In this document: piece by piece, positions 50,223-59,553 of the stretch
Position numbering within the stretch: the first letter of the stretch is position 1
How the letters are laid out: every line of letters begins with the position of its first letter
NCBI GenBank assembly: GCA_046293395.1
Contig: JBKBOU010000002.1
Span: 434,001 to 498,000 of the forward strand
Direction of reading: 5' to 3'
Source: CAYNRA01 sp046293395
Lineage (GTDB): Bacteria; Bacteroidota; Bacteroidia; Cytophagales; Spirosomataceae
Length of the DNA stretch: 64,000 nucleotides
Notes under the pieces: generated by a model
The model's database searches: none
What the model was told of the DNA's origin: nothing
Seen by the model: the letters and a program-made list of their open reading frames with translations, nothing else
Position numbers and translations under genes: made by a program

Positions 50223-51440
50223 ATGAAAAAAAATCTGTTTCTATTTCTGCTACTTTCTTTTGCAAGCCAAGCGCAAGAAAGCCCGATTGAACGCTTAAAA
50301 AAACACATCGAATACCTCGCCTCTGACGAACTAGCGGGAAGAGGTGCAGGAACAGACGGAGAAAAAAAAGCAGCCCTGTACCTTGTTCAATATTATGAAA
50401 AATTAGGACTTACCCCACTCGCTGCCCATCCGGATTACTTCCAGACTTTTACGGCTAAAAAAGGACTTCATCCTTTCGAAACCACTGTTTCTACACAAAA
50501 TGTGATGGCTTTTTTAGATAACCAAGCAACAAATACAGTCGTTATTGGCGCACATTACGACCACTTGGGTACAGACGGACAAGGTGCTTCATTAGCAGGC
50601 AAAGCCATTAATTCCATTCATAACGGCGCAGACGACAACGCTTCTGGGACGGCAGGCGTGCTGGAACTCGCCCATTATTTGACAAAGAACGATATAAAAG
50701 AAAAATACAATTATCTTTTTGTGCATTTTGCAGCAGAGGAACTTGGGCTCGTAGGCTCAAAACAATTCACCCAAAATCCACCAATTCCTCTTTCTTCCAT
50801 TCATTATATGTTTAATATGGACATGATTGGCCGCTACACCGCGGATAAGGGGTTGACCGTTGGAGGCGTTGGTACATCTCCGTATTGGGGATATGCCGTA
50901 CCAGAATCTATAAAGAAAACGAGTCTTCGCATTCAAGTCGATTCAACAGGAATGGGGCCTTCAGACCATGCTTCTTTTTATTTGCAGAACATTCCCGTTC
51001 TTTCTTTTTTTACGGGCGTACACGCAGATTACCACAAACCAAGCGACGATGCCGATAAAATCAATTATGTAGGTCAAGAACAAGTCCTTGGGTTTATCAA
51101 AGAGATTATTTCACGGATGGAAAAAGTTGACAAAGCGCCTTTTACAGCCACCGCAGTCCCTCAAATGATGTCGGCACAAAGCTCATTTAAAGTAACAATG
51201 GGCGTTATTCCCGATTATTCGTATGCCAAAAAGGGACTTCGGCTCGACGGAGTTACCGAAGGCCGACCAGCTGCTAAAGCAGGAATCAAAACAAACGATG
51301 TTTTGATTCAGTTGGGAGGTAAAACCATTGCTGATATTCAAGATTATATGGAAGCATTGGGACAATTTGAGAAGGGACAAACTGTAAAAGCCATTGTTTT
51401 GCGTAATGGAAAACCCGTTGAATTGTCTGTTACTTTTTAA
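50223..51440 (+). CDS. M28-family aminopeptidase with C-terminal PDZ domain
   Basis: From the ATG at 50223, 405 residues with a signal peptide (1-17, LLSFASQAQ). The di-zinc M28 ligands are H111 (GAHYDHLG), D137 (GADDNASG), E172/E173 (AAEELG), D200 (NMDMIGR) and the histidine in DYHKPSDD. A PDZ domain fills about 315-400 (DGVTEGRPAAKAGIKTNDVLIQLGGKTI). It is probably a periplasmic aminopeptidase. The PDZ domain may recruit substrates or partners. The CoA-binding protein gene begins 21 bases after it. Confidence 0.92.
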   Translation: MKKNLFLFLLLSFASQAQESPIERLKKHIEYLASDELAGRGAGTDGEKKAALYLVQYYEKLGLTPLAAHPDYFQTFTAKKGLHPFETTVSTQNVMAFLDNQATNTVVIGAHYDHLGTDGQGASLAGKAINSIHNGADDNASGTAGVLELAHYLTKNDIKEKYNYLFVHFAAEELGLVGSKQFTQNPPIPLSSIHYMFNMDMIGRYTADKGLTVGGVGTSPYWGYAVPESIKKTSLRIQVDSTGMGPSDHASFYLQNIPVLSFFTGVHADYHKPSDDADKINYVGQEQVLGFIKEIISRMEKVDKAPFTATAVPQMMSAQSSFKVTMGVIPDYSYAKKGLRLDGVTEGRPAAKAGIKTNDVLIQLGGKTIADIQDYMEALGQFEKGQTVKAIVLRNGKPVELSVTF

Positions 51441-51461
51441 ATTTATTTTTAGTTTTCACAG

Positions 51462-51830
51462 ATGATAGAAAAACCCAAAACCCTCATTTTAGGGGCAACC
51501 ACCAACCCAAATCGCTACGCCTATTTGGCAGCGGAAGCCCTCCACAAAAAATCTTTTCCCTTTGTGCTGGTTGGCATTAAAGAAGGAAATGTATTTGAGC
51601 AACCCATTCAGGCATCTATTCCTGAAAACGAAGAAATTGATACCGTGACGCTGTATGTGGGAGCTAAAAATCAAGAAGATTGGCAAGAAAAAATAAAGAA
51701 ATTAAAGCCAAGAAGAGTGATTTTTAACCCAGGAGCTGAAAATCCTCCATTCGCCCACGAATTAGAACAAGCAGGTACCGAAGTACTCGAAGCATGTACT
51801 TTGGTGATGTTGAGTACAAACCAATATTAA
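51462..51830 (+). CDS. CoA-binding domain protein (YccU-like)
   Basis: A 122-residue single Rossmann-like CoA_binding domain (TLILGATTNPNRYAYLAAEAL at the start; VIFNPGAENPPFAHELEQAGTEVLEACTLVML at the end). These proteins share a fold with the CoA-binding part of succinyl-CoA synthetase but have no catalytic domain. The role is unknown. Confidence 0.9.
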   Translation: MIEKPKTLILGATTNPNRYAYLAAEALHKKSFPFVLVGIKEGNVFEQPIQASIPENEEIDTVTLYVGAKNQEDWQEKIKKLKPRRVIFNPGAENPPFAHELEQAGTEVLEACTLVMLSTNQY

Positions 51831-51843
51831 ATTTATAAAATAG

Positions 51844-51851
51844 TATCTTTG
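51844..51851 (+). promoter_or_regulatory. candidate mutS2 -7 box
   Basis: TATCTTTG, 25 bases before the mutS2 ATG. A TTG upstream is 31 bases away, longer than usual spacing. Confidence 0.45.
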
Positions 51852-51876
51852 CCTATTCATTGGCTAAAAAAATGAC

Positions 51877-54333
51877 ATGTTATACCCCAAAAATATCGAA
51901 CAAAAACTAGGATTTGATAAAATTCGAGAATGGTTAAGCGAAGCTTGTATCAGCCCATTAGGAAAGAATTTCGTCCAGAAAATCCGGTTCAGTGACGATT
52001 ACGCACTCGTAAAAAAATTACAAAATCAGGCAGCTGAATTTAAGCTCTTACTGCAAGTAGAGCCGAGTTTCCCTAGCCAAAATTATTTAGATGTTCGGGA
52101 TTCTTTGGACTTAGCGGCAGTTCCTGGCACGTATTTATCCGAAGAGCATTTTTATGATTTAAAAGTCTCTCTTTTGACGATTCAACAAATCGTACATTTT
52201 TTTCAAAATAAGGAAGAACACCAATATCCTACTTTACAAGAACTCACAAAACAGTCACTCCCTGACCAAACTGAAAACGGGAAAGCCATTGAGTGGAAGC
52301 ACATTACGAGTAAAATTGACCAAATTATTGACGAACGCGGAAAAGTACGAGACAACGCATCGCCGGAGTTATTGGATATCCGGAGGCGTTTGGCAGCCGA
52401 ACAAAATAATGTTCGAAAAACACTCGAACGAATCTTCCGAACTGCTAGAAATAGTGGCTGGATTGGAGACGATATGTCGCTCACAATCCGGAATGGACGC
52501 ATGGTCATTCCGGTTTTATCTGAACACAAACGCAAGCTCAAAGGGTTTGTCCATGATGAATCTTCTACCGGACAAATGGCATTCATTGAGCCCGCCGATG
52601 TATTGGAAGCCAATAATGAAATTCGGGATTTGGAAATTCGGGAACGACGAGAAATCATCAAGATTTTAGAAAATCTAACGACATTCATCCGTCCGTTTAT
52701 CCCCGCCTTACGAAGAGCCTATTTTTACCTTGGATTAATTGATTTCATTCGCGCAAAAGCAAAATTAGCTTTGCAATTAGATGCCACGTCACCGCTTTTG
52801 GTTGATGAACGTGTGCTGGATTGGACAAACGCCCGGCATCCTGTTTTGGTACTTACTTTACAAAAACAACAAAAAACAGTTGTTCCGCTGCAAGTAACAC
52901 TCAATCCCGAAAATCGGATATTGGTTGTTTCTGGCCCCAACGCCGGAGGAAAGTCCGTGATGCTAAAAACCATCGGACTGATTCAATACATGGTTCAATG
53001 TGGTTTGCTCGTTCCGGTTTCTCCAGATTCCAAAATAGGTATTTTTAAAAATATTTTCATCGATATTGGTGACGAACAAAGCATTGAAAACGATTTGAGT
53101 ACATACAGTTCGCATTTGACGAACATGCGTCATTTCGTTCAGTTTAGTAATAAATTTTCGTTGTTTTTAATTGATGAGTTCGGGACAGGAACTGAGCCTA
53201 CCCTTGGTGGAGCTATTGCAGAAGCCATTTTGGAACAATTGGTTAAATCAAAGGCATTGGGGGTTGTCAATACACATTATACGAATTTAAAGATTTTTGC
53301 AGACAAAACACCAGGAACTATCAACGGCGCCATGAAATTTGACGCCGAACATCTGGAGCCCATGTACCAATTAGAAATGGGAAAACCCGGAAGCTCATTT
53401 GCTCTTGAGGTAGCTCAAAAAATCGGACTTCCGGCGAATATCCTTGTCAACGCACAAAAAAAATTAGGGACACAACAAATTGATTTTGAGAAACTTATCA
53501 AAGAATTAGAAATTGAGAAGAAAGTTTTTCAAGAAAAAAATCACCAGTTTACGCAGCAAAACACGCAATTAAAAGAAACCCTTGCTCAATATACGGGGCT
53601 GAAAGATTTTCTGGAGTCTGAGAAGAAAAAAATCCTCAATGAAGCCAAAGAAAAAGCCAAAGATTTGCTGAAAGAGACAAACCGAAAAATAGAAAACACG
53701 ATTCGGGAAATCCGGGAACAAAAAGCAGAGAAAGAAGCAACGAAAATTCTTCGAGATGAGCTTTCTCAATTTGAAGAAGCCGCACTTCAAAAAGAGTTTA
53801 TAGAAGTTTCAGCAACAACGGCGGCAAAGGAAAAAACAGAGGTTGAAGAATGGATTTTAGACGGAACGACCATACAGACAGGCAGTTATGTCCGTATTCT
53901 TGGGCAGGAAGCTATCGGAGAGGTACTCGGTATTCGTGGCAAAGATGCAGAAGTCGCGATTGGTTCTTTGAAAACGAATATTAAATTAAACCGATTGGAA
54001 AAAGTCAGTCGAAAGGTTTTCAAAGAAGCGACAAAAACAGCTACAAAAGCCAGAGCAGGTGGAATTGATATGATAGAAAAATCACAAAATTTCAGTTTCA
54101 ATTTGGACATTCGTGGGAAACGCGGCGAAGAAGCCGTTGTAGAGGTCGATAACGTCATGAACGATGCCATTCTTCTTGGTTTTCCTGAAATTAGAATCGT
54201 GCATGGCAAAGGAGACGGAATCCTCCGCAATGTTGTTCGCTTACATCTAAAAACGTACAAACAAGTAAAGACAATACGGGACGAACACGCCGATCGGGGT
54301 GGACAAGGTGTAACGATTGTCGAGATGAAATAA
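51877..54333 (+). CDS. mutS2: MutS2 (endonuclease/ribosome-rescue ATPase)
   Basis: An 818-residue protein with the MutS core and clamp (helical, 1-320), the ABC-type ATPase domain (Walker A GPNAGGKS near 354-361, Walker B FLIDEFGTGTEPTLGG), a long coiled coil (about 520-650) and a C-terminal Smr domain (about 745-818) with NLDIRGKRGEEAV and HGKGDG. The N-terminal mismatch-binding domain of MutS is absent, as in all MutS2. The Smr domain is an endonuclease or binding module; the protein suppresses recombination and, in Bacillus, splits collided ribosomes. Confidence 0.95.
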   Translation: MLYPKNIEQKLGFDKIREWLSEACISPLGKNFVQKIRFSDDYALVKKLQNQAAEFKLLLQVEPSFPSQNYLDVRDSLDLAAVPGTYLSEEHFYDLKVSLLTIQQIVHFFQNKEEHQYPTLQELTKQSLPDQTENGKAIEWKHITSKIDQIIDERGKVRDNASPELLDIRRRLAAEQNNVRKTLERIFRTARNSGWIGDDMSLTIRNGRMVIPVLSEHKRKLKGFVHDESSTGQMAFIEPADVLEANNEIRDLEIRERREIIKILENLTTFIRPFIPALRRAYFYLGLIDFIRAKAKLALQLDATSPLLVDERVLDWTNARHPVLVLTLQKQQKTVVPLQVTLNPENRILVVSGPNAGGKSVMLKTIGLIQYMVQCGLLVPVSPDSKIGIFKNIFIDIGDEQSIENDLSTYSSHLTNMRHFVQFSNKFSLFLIDEFGTGTEPTLGGAIAEAILEQLVKSKALGVVNTHYTNLKIFADKTPGTINGAMKFDAEHLEPMYQLEMGKPGSSFALEVAQKIGLPANILVNAQKKLGTQQIDFEKLIKELEIEKKVFQEKNHQFTQQNTQLKETLAQYTGLKDFLESEKKKILNEAKEKAKDLLKETNRKIENTIREIREQKAEKEATKILRDELSQFEEAALQKEFIEVSATTAAKEKTEVEEWILDGTTIQTGSYVRILGQEAIGEVLGIRGKDAEVAIGSLKTNIKLNRLEKVSRKVFKEATKTATKARAGGIDMIEKSQNFSFNLDIRGKRGEEAVVEVDNVMNDAILLGFPEIRIVHGKGDGILRNVVRLHLKTYKQVKTIRDEHADRGGQGVTIVEMK

Positions 54334-54439
54334 AAGAGTTTTGTTCCGCTTCTCTCTACAAATTTCCTTTTCTATCTCCGTCGAAGTGAAATAGGGACGA
54401 GCGGTAGCGGCAGTAGAAAAAGTCAGGTTTCCCTTTATC

Positions 54440-54484
54440 AAAACCCCATCGGGACGAAAAATGTCGTGCTGATGGGGTTTTATT
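54440..54484. terminator. bidirectional terminator
   Basis: AAAACCCCATC (54440-54450) / GATGGGGTTTT (54471-54481), with a 20-base loop that can form an inner GAC/GTC stem, between convergent mutS2 and the FAD enzyme. The rest of this 189-base gap (54334-54439) is unassigned and has no gene I can support. Confidence 0.8.
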
Positions 54485-54522
54485 TTATGCGTTAATCCAA
54501 TGAGAAAGAACATAGCGTATTT

Positions 54523-55749
54523 TTAGTGGACTTTGTCCGCGATTGCTTCAGCAACTTGGCGACCACTTTTCATGGCTGCATTGAGCGACGGATACAAAAG
54601 GTAATCTCCACATCGCCAAGTAGTTTCGTTTACTTGGAACGGCGCTTCTTGGCTACCAGCCGGAAAGAAAGAAAGAGATTTACGTACGTTGTACGACTTC
54701 AAATACGTCCAATCATGTACTTGTTCACCCAACAAAGGGAGTAATTCATTCTTTATCGACGCTTCGAGGTTTTCAGAAAAAGTGGTTGTCACCGAGATAA
54801 GCGATTTTCCTTCTGGCGCATAATTAGGCTGAATATCGCTTGGCACACACCAGTGGCGGACAATTCCGTTTGGTCGCGCCAACAAAGACAGCATCGGCTT
54901 TTGTGTAGATGGGGAAACATCTGCCGAAAAATAACTACAGATAGTATCCAAATACGTGCGCGAAGTAGGTGTATCCAAAAGAGTATCAGCAAAATCTGCC
55001 TCCGTAGCGACCACGATATGGTCAGGCGTAATTTGCGTTCCATCTTGTAAAAAAACCGTTTTTTCTTCTATTTTTTCGACCTTCGTTTGCAGACGAATCG
55101 CCTCTTTAGGCAACTGAGCTGCCAAATAATGAGGGACAGCGCCGATTCCCTGGGCGGGTAGAACGGCTTTCCCTTCAAAGAATTGTTTAAAGACAAATTG
55201 AAAGAAACGGCTCGATGTTTTGAGGTCAAATTCCAGAAAAACTCCGCCGAAGAAAGGCTTAAAGAACAAATCAATGAACTTTTCGGAGAAGCCGTATTGG
55301 CGTAAAAACGTCAGCGTATCGGTTCCTTTGTAGCGGAGTAAATCTTTTTCTTTGAAAGAAGCGACCTTCCGAATTAATTGATAGACTTTTACTTTGTCTG
55401 TTAGCGAACCGATGGACGAAAAAAGCATTGAAAAAATAGATGCGGGATTTTCAAACGGATTATCCATTTGAAGTATTTTTTCATCGGCATAAATAGTTGC
55501 ACCCGAGCGGAACGGTTTCGTACGAATTGCCTGTAAGTCAATGACCTGTTTTAATTCGGGATAATTAGAAAGAAGCACTTGAAACCCCCTGTCGAGCAAA
55601 AAACCTTGGAAAGAATCCGTTTTGACCCTACCACCAACTTGCGAGTCAGCTTCTATAATTTGAAACGAAATTCCTTTTTTTTGAAGATAAAAAGCGCACG
55701 TTAAGCCAGAGATTCCGGCACCGACAATAACCACAGTTGGCTGTTTCAT
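54523..55749 (-). CDS. FAD-dependent amine oxidase/protoporphyrinogen oxidase-like enzyme
   Basis: A 408-residue flavoprotein of the amine-oxidoreductase superfamily. The N-terminal FAD motif VVIVGAGISGLTCAFYLQKKG, EADSQVGGRVKT and RGFQVLL follow in the classic order, and WRCGDYLLYPSLNAAMKSGRQVAEAI closes the FAD site at the C-terminus. FFKPFFGGVFLEFDLKTSSRFF resembles phytoene-desaturase/HemY-like members. The substrate cannot be set; no carotenoid or haem gene is adjacent. It is monocistronic. Confidence 0.87.
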   Translation of the reverse strand: MKQPTVVIVGAGISGLTCAFYLQKKGISFQIIEADSQVGGRVKTDSFQGFLLDRGFQVLLSNYPELKQVIDLQAIRTKPFRSGATIYADEKILQMDNPFENPASIFSMLFSSIGSLTDKVKVYQLIRKVASFKEKDLLRYKGTDTLTFLRQYGFSEKFIDLFFKPFFGGVFLEFDLKTSSRFFQFVFKQFFEGKAVLPAQGIGAVPHYLAAQLPKEAIRLQTKVEKIEEKTVFLQDGTQITPDHIVVATEADFADTLLDTPTSRTYLDTICSYFSADVSPSTQKPMLSLLARPNGIVRHWCVPSDIQPNYAPEGKSLISVTTTFSENLEASIKNELLPLLGEQVHDWTYLKSYNVRKSLSFFPAGSQEAPFQVNETTWRCGDYLLYPSLNAAMKSGRQVAEAIADKVH

Positions 55750-55941
55750 ACAATTAGAATTAGGTGTGTTTTAAAAAACGAAAACCGTATTTCATGCACA
55801 AAGTTAGGGCAGATACCCGTAAAATGTTTTGAAAATTAAATTATTAAACAGTATTTTGCCTTGTAAATACTATCTTAGCTCAATATCTTGGCGAGTTTAT
55901 CGCGCAAAGACCAAACAAACGGAAGAAACAAACTGTAACCT

Positions 55942-56727
55942 ATGTTATATCACATAAAAGAAGAAGGCGAGTTCAAATATATTGACGAAGGCGAAGGACA
56001 AGTAATGCTTGTATTACATGGGCTTTTTGGTGCATTGAGTAATTTTGATGACGTCATTAATGGCTTTAGAGACCGCTGCCGAGTAGTCATTCCGGTAATG
56101 CCCATTTACGATATGCCCATGCGTCAAGCAAGTTTAGAGGGTTTATTGGCTTTTATTGAGCGTTTTTTGGCATTTAAAGGGCTCGATAATGTACTTGTTC
56201 TTGGCAACTCACTAGGTGGGCACGTTGGGTTACTTTACACATTAGCACATCCTGAAAATGTCAAAGCATTGGTATTAACGGGCAGTTCTGGTTTATTCGA
56301 AAACACGATGGGCGGTTCATTCCCGAAAAGAGGAAGCTACGACTACATCAAAGAACGTGTAGAATATACCTTTTATAAGCCAGAAACGGCAACGAAAGAA
56401 CTGATTGACGAGGTATTCGACATTACATCGAGTATCCCGAAATGTATGAATATTGTTCAGATTGCCAAGTCTGCGCAGAGACACAACATGGCGAAGGATA
56501 TTCAGTCCATTACAGCACCAACTTGCTTAATTTGGGGATTAAATGATACAATTACCCCTCCGCACGTAGGACACGAGTTTAATAGACTTATCCCGAACTC
56601 TGAACTTCATTTTATAGATCACTGTTGCCATGCACCGATGATGGAACAACCTGAGCGATTCAATGAGATTCTAGGTGGATTTTTGGATAAATTAGCCATA
56701 TTCGCTCCGGGAGCAATCACGGTTTAG
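55942..56727 (+). CDS. alpha/beta hydrolase
   Basis: A 261-residue cytosolic hydrolase with the nucleophile elbow GNSLGGH (S90), an oxyanion HG in LVLHGLFGALSNF, the acid in WGLNDTITPP and the catalytic histidine in the HCCHAPMMEQP region. There is no signal peptide. It leads a run into the CBS-domain gene (17 bases apart). The substrate is unknown; an ester or C-C bond hydrolase is the range. Confidence 0.88.
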   Translation: MLYHIKEEGEFKYIDEGEGQVMLVLHGLFGALSNFDDVINGFRDRCRVVIPVMPIYDMPMRQASLEGLLAFIERFLAFKGLDNVLVLGNSLGGHVGLLYTLAHPENVKALVLTGSSGLFENTMGGSFPKRGSYDYIKERVEYTFYKPETATKELIDEVFDITSSIPKCMNIVQIAKSAQRHNMAKDIQSITAPTCLIWGLNDTITPPHVGHEFNRLIPNSELHFIDHCCHAPMMEQPERFNEILGGFLDKLAIFAPGAITV

Positions 56728-56744
56728 GCAAAATAACCTTTCAA

Positions 56745-57422
56745 ATGAGTACAAATATGCTTGCTATCGATTTAATCAACGTAGATATTCCCCTACTAAA
56801 ACCAACAGATACGGTAGGCCAAGCATTGGTTTGGATGCAAGATAACCGTCTTGAGCAGTTAATTCTTGCTGATGAACACAGCTATTTGGGCATTATTGAC
56901 GAAAATACCTTGCTCAATTATGACGATGAATGCACGCTTGAGCACGTTCCGTCTTTATTTCCACAAGTTCAAATTCAAAGCCATCAACATATTTACGAAA
57001 TAGCCAATGTATTGAGCTTACATGAAGAGGCAAAAATAATTGGTGTAGTAGAGAACGACCAATTAATTGGTTGCATTACCGCAGAAAGCATATTTCGGCA
57101 CTTTGCGCTACTTCTTGGGGCGCAGGAACAAGGAGCTATTTTAGAGATAGCCATCAAAGAGAGAGATTATTCCTTGTCAGAAATTACACGGCTCATAGAA
57201 AGCAACCAAGTGAAAGTCCTCAGTGCGTATCTTTCAGGGTCGATGTACACATTAGAAAAACCGTTGACACTCTTCGTAAAATTAAACCAAACAGACATTG
57301 GTGCTACCGTTGCCACCTTGGAACGCTTCGGGTACATGGTTCAGTCGGCGTATGCAAATGAACCCGTAGAGAGCGTAGATCAACAACGATTTGACTTACT
57401 GATGAAATATTTAAACATGTAA
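56745..57422 (+). CDS. CBS-pair protein with ACT-like C-terminus (AcuB-like)
   Basis: A 225-residue cytosolic protein. A CBS pair (about 10-128) has the helical and strand pattern PTDTVGQALVWMQDNRLEQLILAD and VVENDQLIGCITAESIF. The remainder (about 130-215, ILEIAIKERDYSLSEITRLIESN... MVQSAYANEP) resembles an ACT-type ligand domain, an architecture like AcuB. It probably senses nucleotides or amino acids and binds a partner. It sits next to NAD kinase (59 bases apart, with a separate -7 box). Confidence 0.82.
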   Translation: MSTNMLAIDLINVDIPLLKPTDTVGQALVWMQDNRLEQLILADEHSYLGIIDENTLLNYDDECTLEHVPSLFPQVQIQSHQHIYEIANVLSLHEEAKIIGVVENDQLIGCITAESIFRHFALLLGAQEQGAILEIAIKERDYSLSEITRLIESNQVKVLSAYLSGSMYTLEKPLTLFVKLNQTDIGATVATLERFGYMVQSAYANEPVESVDQQRFDLLMKYLNM

Positions 57423-57447
57423 ATCCCTAAATTACACGCATTTCTAA

Positions 57448-57455
57448 TACATTTG
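57448..57455 (+). promoter_or_regulatory. candidate nadK -7 box
   Basis: TACATTTG, 26 bases before the nadK ATG, so nadK may be transcribed independently of the CBS gene. Confidence 0.4.
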
Positions 57456-57481
57456 CTATTTAATCAAGGGTATCGAGACCA

Positions 57482-58390
57482 ATGAATATTGCAGTACACG
57501 GGAGGGAGTTCAGTTCAGATGTAAAAGAATACGTTCAACAAATATTCGATGAACTTGCGTTTCATCAAGTGACTTATCAGCTTTCTCATTCCTTCTCCCG
57601 AATTCTCAAAGAAGCGGGAATCCTTTTTGAAGACACACATATCTATCATTCTACAGAAAGCATTTTCGCTGCAGATTTAGTACTTAGTATTGGTGGAGAT
57701 GGAACAGTTTTAGAGACCATTGCCCATGTTGGAAACCGAGAGATACCCGTTTTAGGAATTAATTTCGGGCGTTTGGGTTTTTTAGCCTCCGTTCCTACGC
57801 ATGAAATCAAACGTGCCATTGAAAAAGTAGTACGAAGACAATATGTCTTAGATGCCCGGACGATGTTACAGGCGACCACACCGATTGGCTTGTTTCAAGG
57901 GCAGGTTAATTTTGCCTTGAACGAAATTGCCTTATCCAAGACAGATACGTCGTCTATGATTATTGTACACACCTACATAAACAATCAGTTTTTAAACTCT
58001 TATTGGGCTGATGGATTGATGGTTGCCACAGCGACAGGCTCAACAGGATATTCGTTGAGCTGCGGGGGACCGTTGGTCATGCCCCATTCTGCTAACTTTA
58101 TCATCACTCCCATTTGTCCGCACAATTTGTTTGTACGCCCGATGATTGTATCAGACGATAGTGTCATCGCTCTAAAAGTTGAAAGTAGAAGTAATAATTT
58201 TTTAGTTTCAATGGACTCAAGAGCACGCGTGACAGGCGACGTAGATACGTTCATTACAATTAAAAAAGAATCCTTTAAAGCCCATCTGATTACACTGGAA
58301 GGAGATGAATTTTTGATAACACTCCGACAAAAACTAGGTTGGGGCAAGGACATCCGGAATAAAACACCACTAACAAGCCTACCATCTTGA
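57482..58390 (+). CDS. nadK: NAD kinase
   Basis: A 302-residue enzyme that phosphorylates NAD+ to NADP+. GGDGT (71-75, catalytic Asp73) is intact, with GINFGRLGFLAS after it, NEIALSKTDTSSM for substrate binding, and the glycine-rich DGLMVATATGSTGYSLSCGGP block. The length is usual. It belongs to the run leading to the DUF6089-uppS-bamA cluster, which I recall as conserved in Bacteroidota. Confidence 0.96.
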   Translation: MNIAVHGREFSSDVKEYVQQIFDELAFHQVTYQLSHSFSRILKEAGILFEDTHIYHSTESIFAADLVLSIGGDGTVLETIAHVGNREIPVLGINFGRLGFLASVPTHEIKRAIEKVVRRQYVLDARTMLQATTPIGLFQGQVNFALNEIALSKTDTSSMIIVHTYINNQFLNSYWADGLMVATATGSTGYSLSCGGPLVMPHSANFIITPICPHNLFVRPMIVSDDSVIALKVESRSNNFLVSMDSRARVTGDVDTFITIKKESFKAHLITLEGDEFLITLRQKLGWGKDIRNKTPLTSLPS

Positions 58391-58520
58391 AAAACAATAT
58401 TCATTTGACACAAATCGTTCTACATGCATTGCTTTTCATTTTAGGTTCAAACCTCTGACTCTATCTTTCTCAACATTAGATAACGCACCTTTACAAATCG
58501 CATTTAATTATTCATAATCT

Positions 58521-59543
58521 ATGCACACATTTCACATAAGAACCTTCCTCTCTCTTTTTACTGTACTTGCCTTCTCATTCCAAAACCTATATGGGCAGGG
58601 ATTTTTCAGTCCGCAAAATGCATCCAATGAATATTCTTCGTTTGGAATTGGTGGAGGTTCTACCCATTACATTGGTGATTTGACACCTATCAGATACGTT
58701 TATTATACACCTTACACCAATGTTCGCTGGAACGGGCAGCTCAATTATACCCGGTATGTCACGCCTCAGTTAGGATTTAGAACAGCTTTTACTTGGGCAA
58801 GAATAGCGGGAGATGATTTCACATACGGGCAGCGAAATACAGGTGGAATGGCTAGCTCTCTCATTCGAAATTTACATTTTAGAAATGACATCAAGGAATT
58901 TACAATACAAGCTATTATTAATCTACGTCCGCAATACAACAAAGGCATAACAGGACGTGCTACTTGGATGCCTTACTTAGCTACCGGAATTGGGTTTATC
59001 GCGCACAATCCGCAGGCAAGAGGGCTCGTGGACTCCTTACAAACACCCACAAGTTGGCAGAACTTACGTTCACTCTCTACAGAAGGGCAGAATTTACCAG
59101 GACTCAATACGCCAACTTATTCGCTTGTACAACTCGTTGCCCCACTTAGTTTCGGAATCCGATACAAAGCAACCGATAACCTAGATATTGCTTTTGAGGC
59201 CGGACTCCGAATTTCTACAACAGATCACCTAGATGATGTTTCGGGAAGACCCTTCGTTGATCCAGCTATTTTAGAAGCAAACAGGGGGTTGTTAGCGAAA
59301 AATGTAGCCTACCGCTCTACAGAACAATTCCATGCTCTTTCCGGTCAGGATAGAACAGGTATCGTCTTGGCAGCCACTGGTGCAAGTAACTTAGCTAGTC
59401 TTGAAAACGTGTACGGATTCCAGGCGGGAAGTATAAGAGGAAGCAATGCCCGTTTTTATCATAAAATAGACATGTATTTGGTTACACAATTGACTTTAAG
59501 TTACGTCATTGGCCACAGCATTAAATGTCCACCTGTTCTCTAA
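58521..59543 (+). CDS. DUF6089-family outer-membrane beta-barrel protein
   Basis: A 340-residue exported protein (signal peptide 1-25, LYGQ). SSFGIGGGSTHYIGDLTP and the repeated aromatic-ended beta strands suggest a small barrel or beta-rich envelope protein. The strand ending SYVIGHSIKCPPVL closes the chain with an uncommon C-terminal cysteine. Function unknown. It is the first of two tandem relatives upstream of uppS and bamA. Confidence 0.85.
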   Translation: MHTFHIRTFLSLFTVLAFSFQNLYGQGFFSPQNASNEYSSFGIGGGSTHYIGDLTPIRYVYYTPYTNVRWNGQLNYTRYVTPQLGFRTAFTWARIAGDDFTYGQRNTGGMASSLIRNLHFRNDIKEFTIQAIINLRPQYNKGITGRATWMPYLATGIGFIAHNPQARGLVDSLQTPTSWQNLRSLSTEGQNLPGLNTPTYSLVQLVAPLSFGIRYKATDNLDIAFEAGLRISTTDHLDDVSGRPFVDPAILEANRGLLAKNVAYRSTEQFHALSGQDRTGIVLAATGASNLASLENVYGFQAGSIRGSNARFYHKIDMYLVTQLTLSYVIGHSIKCPPVL

Positions 59544-59553
59544 TCTTTTTTTT

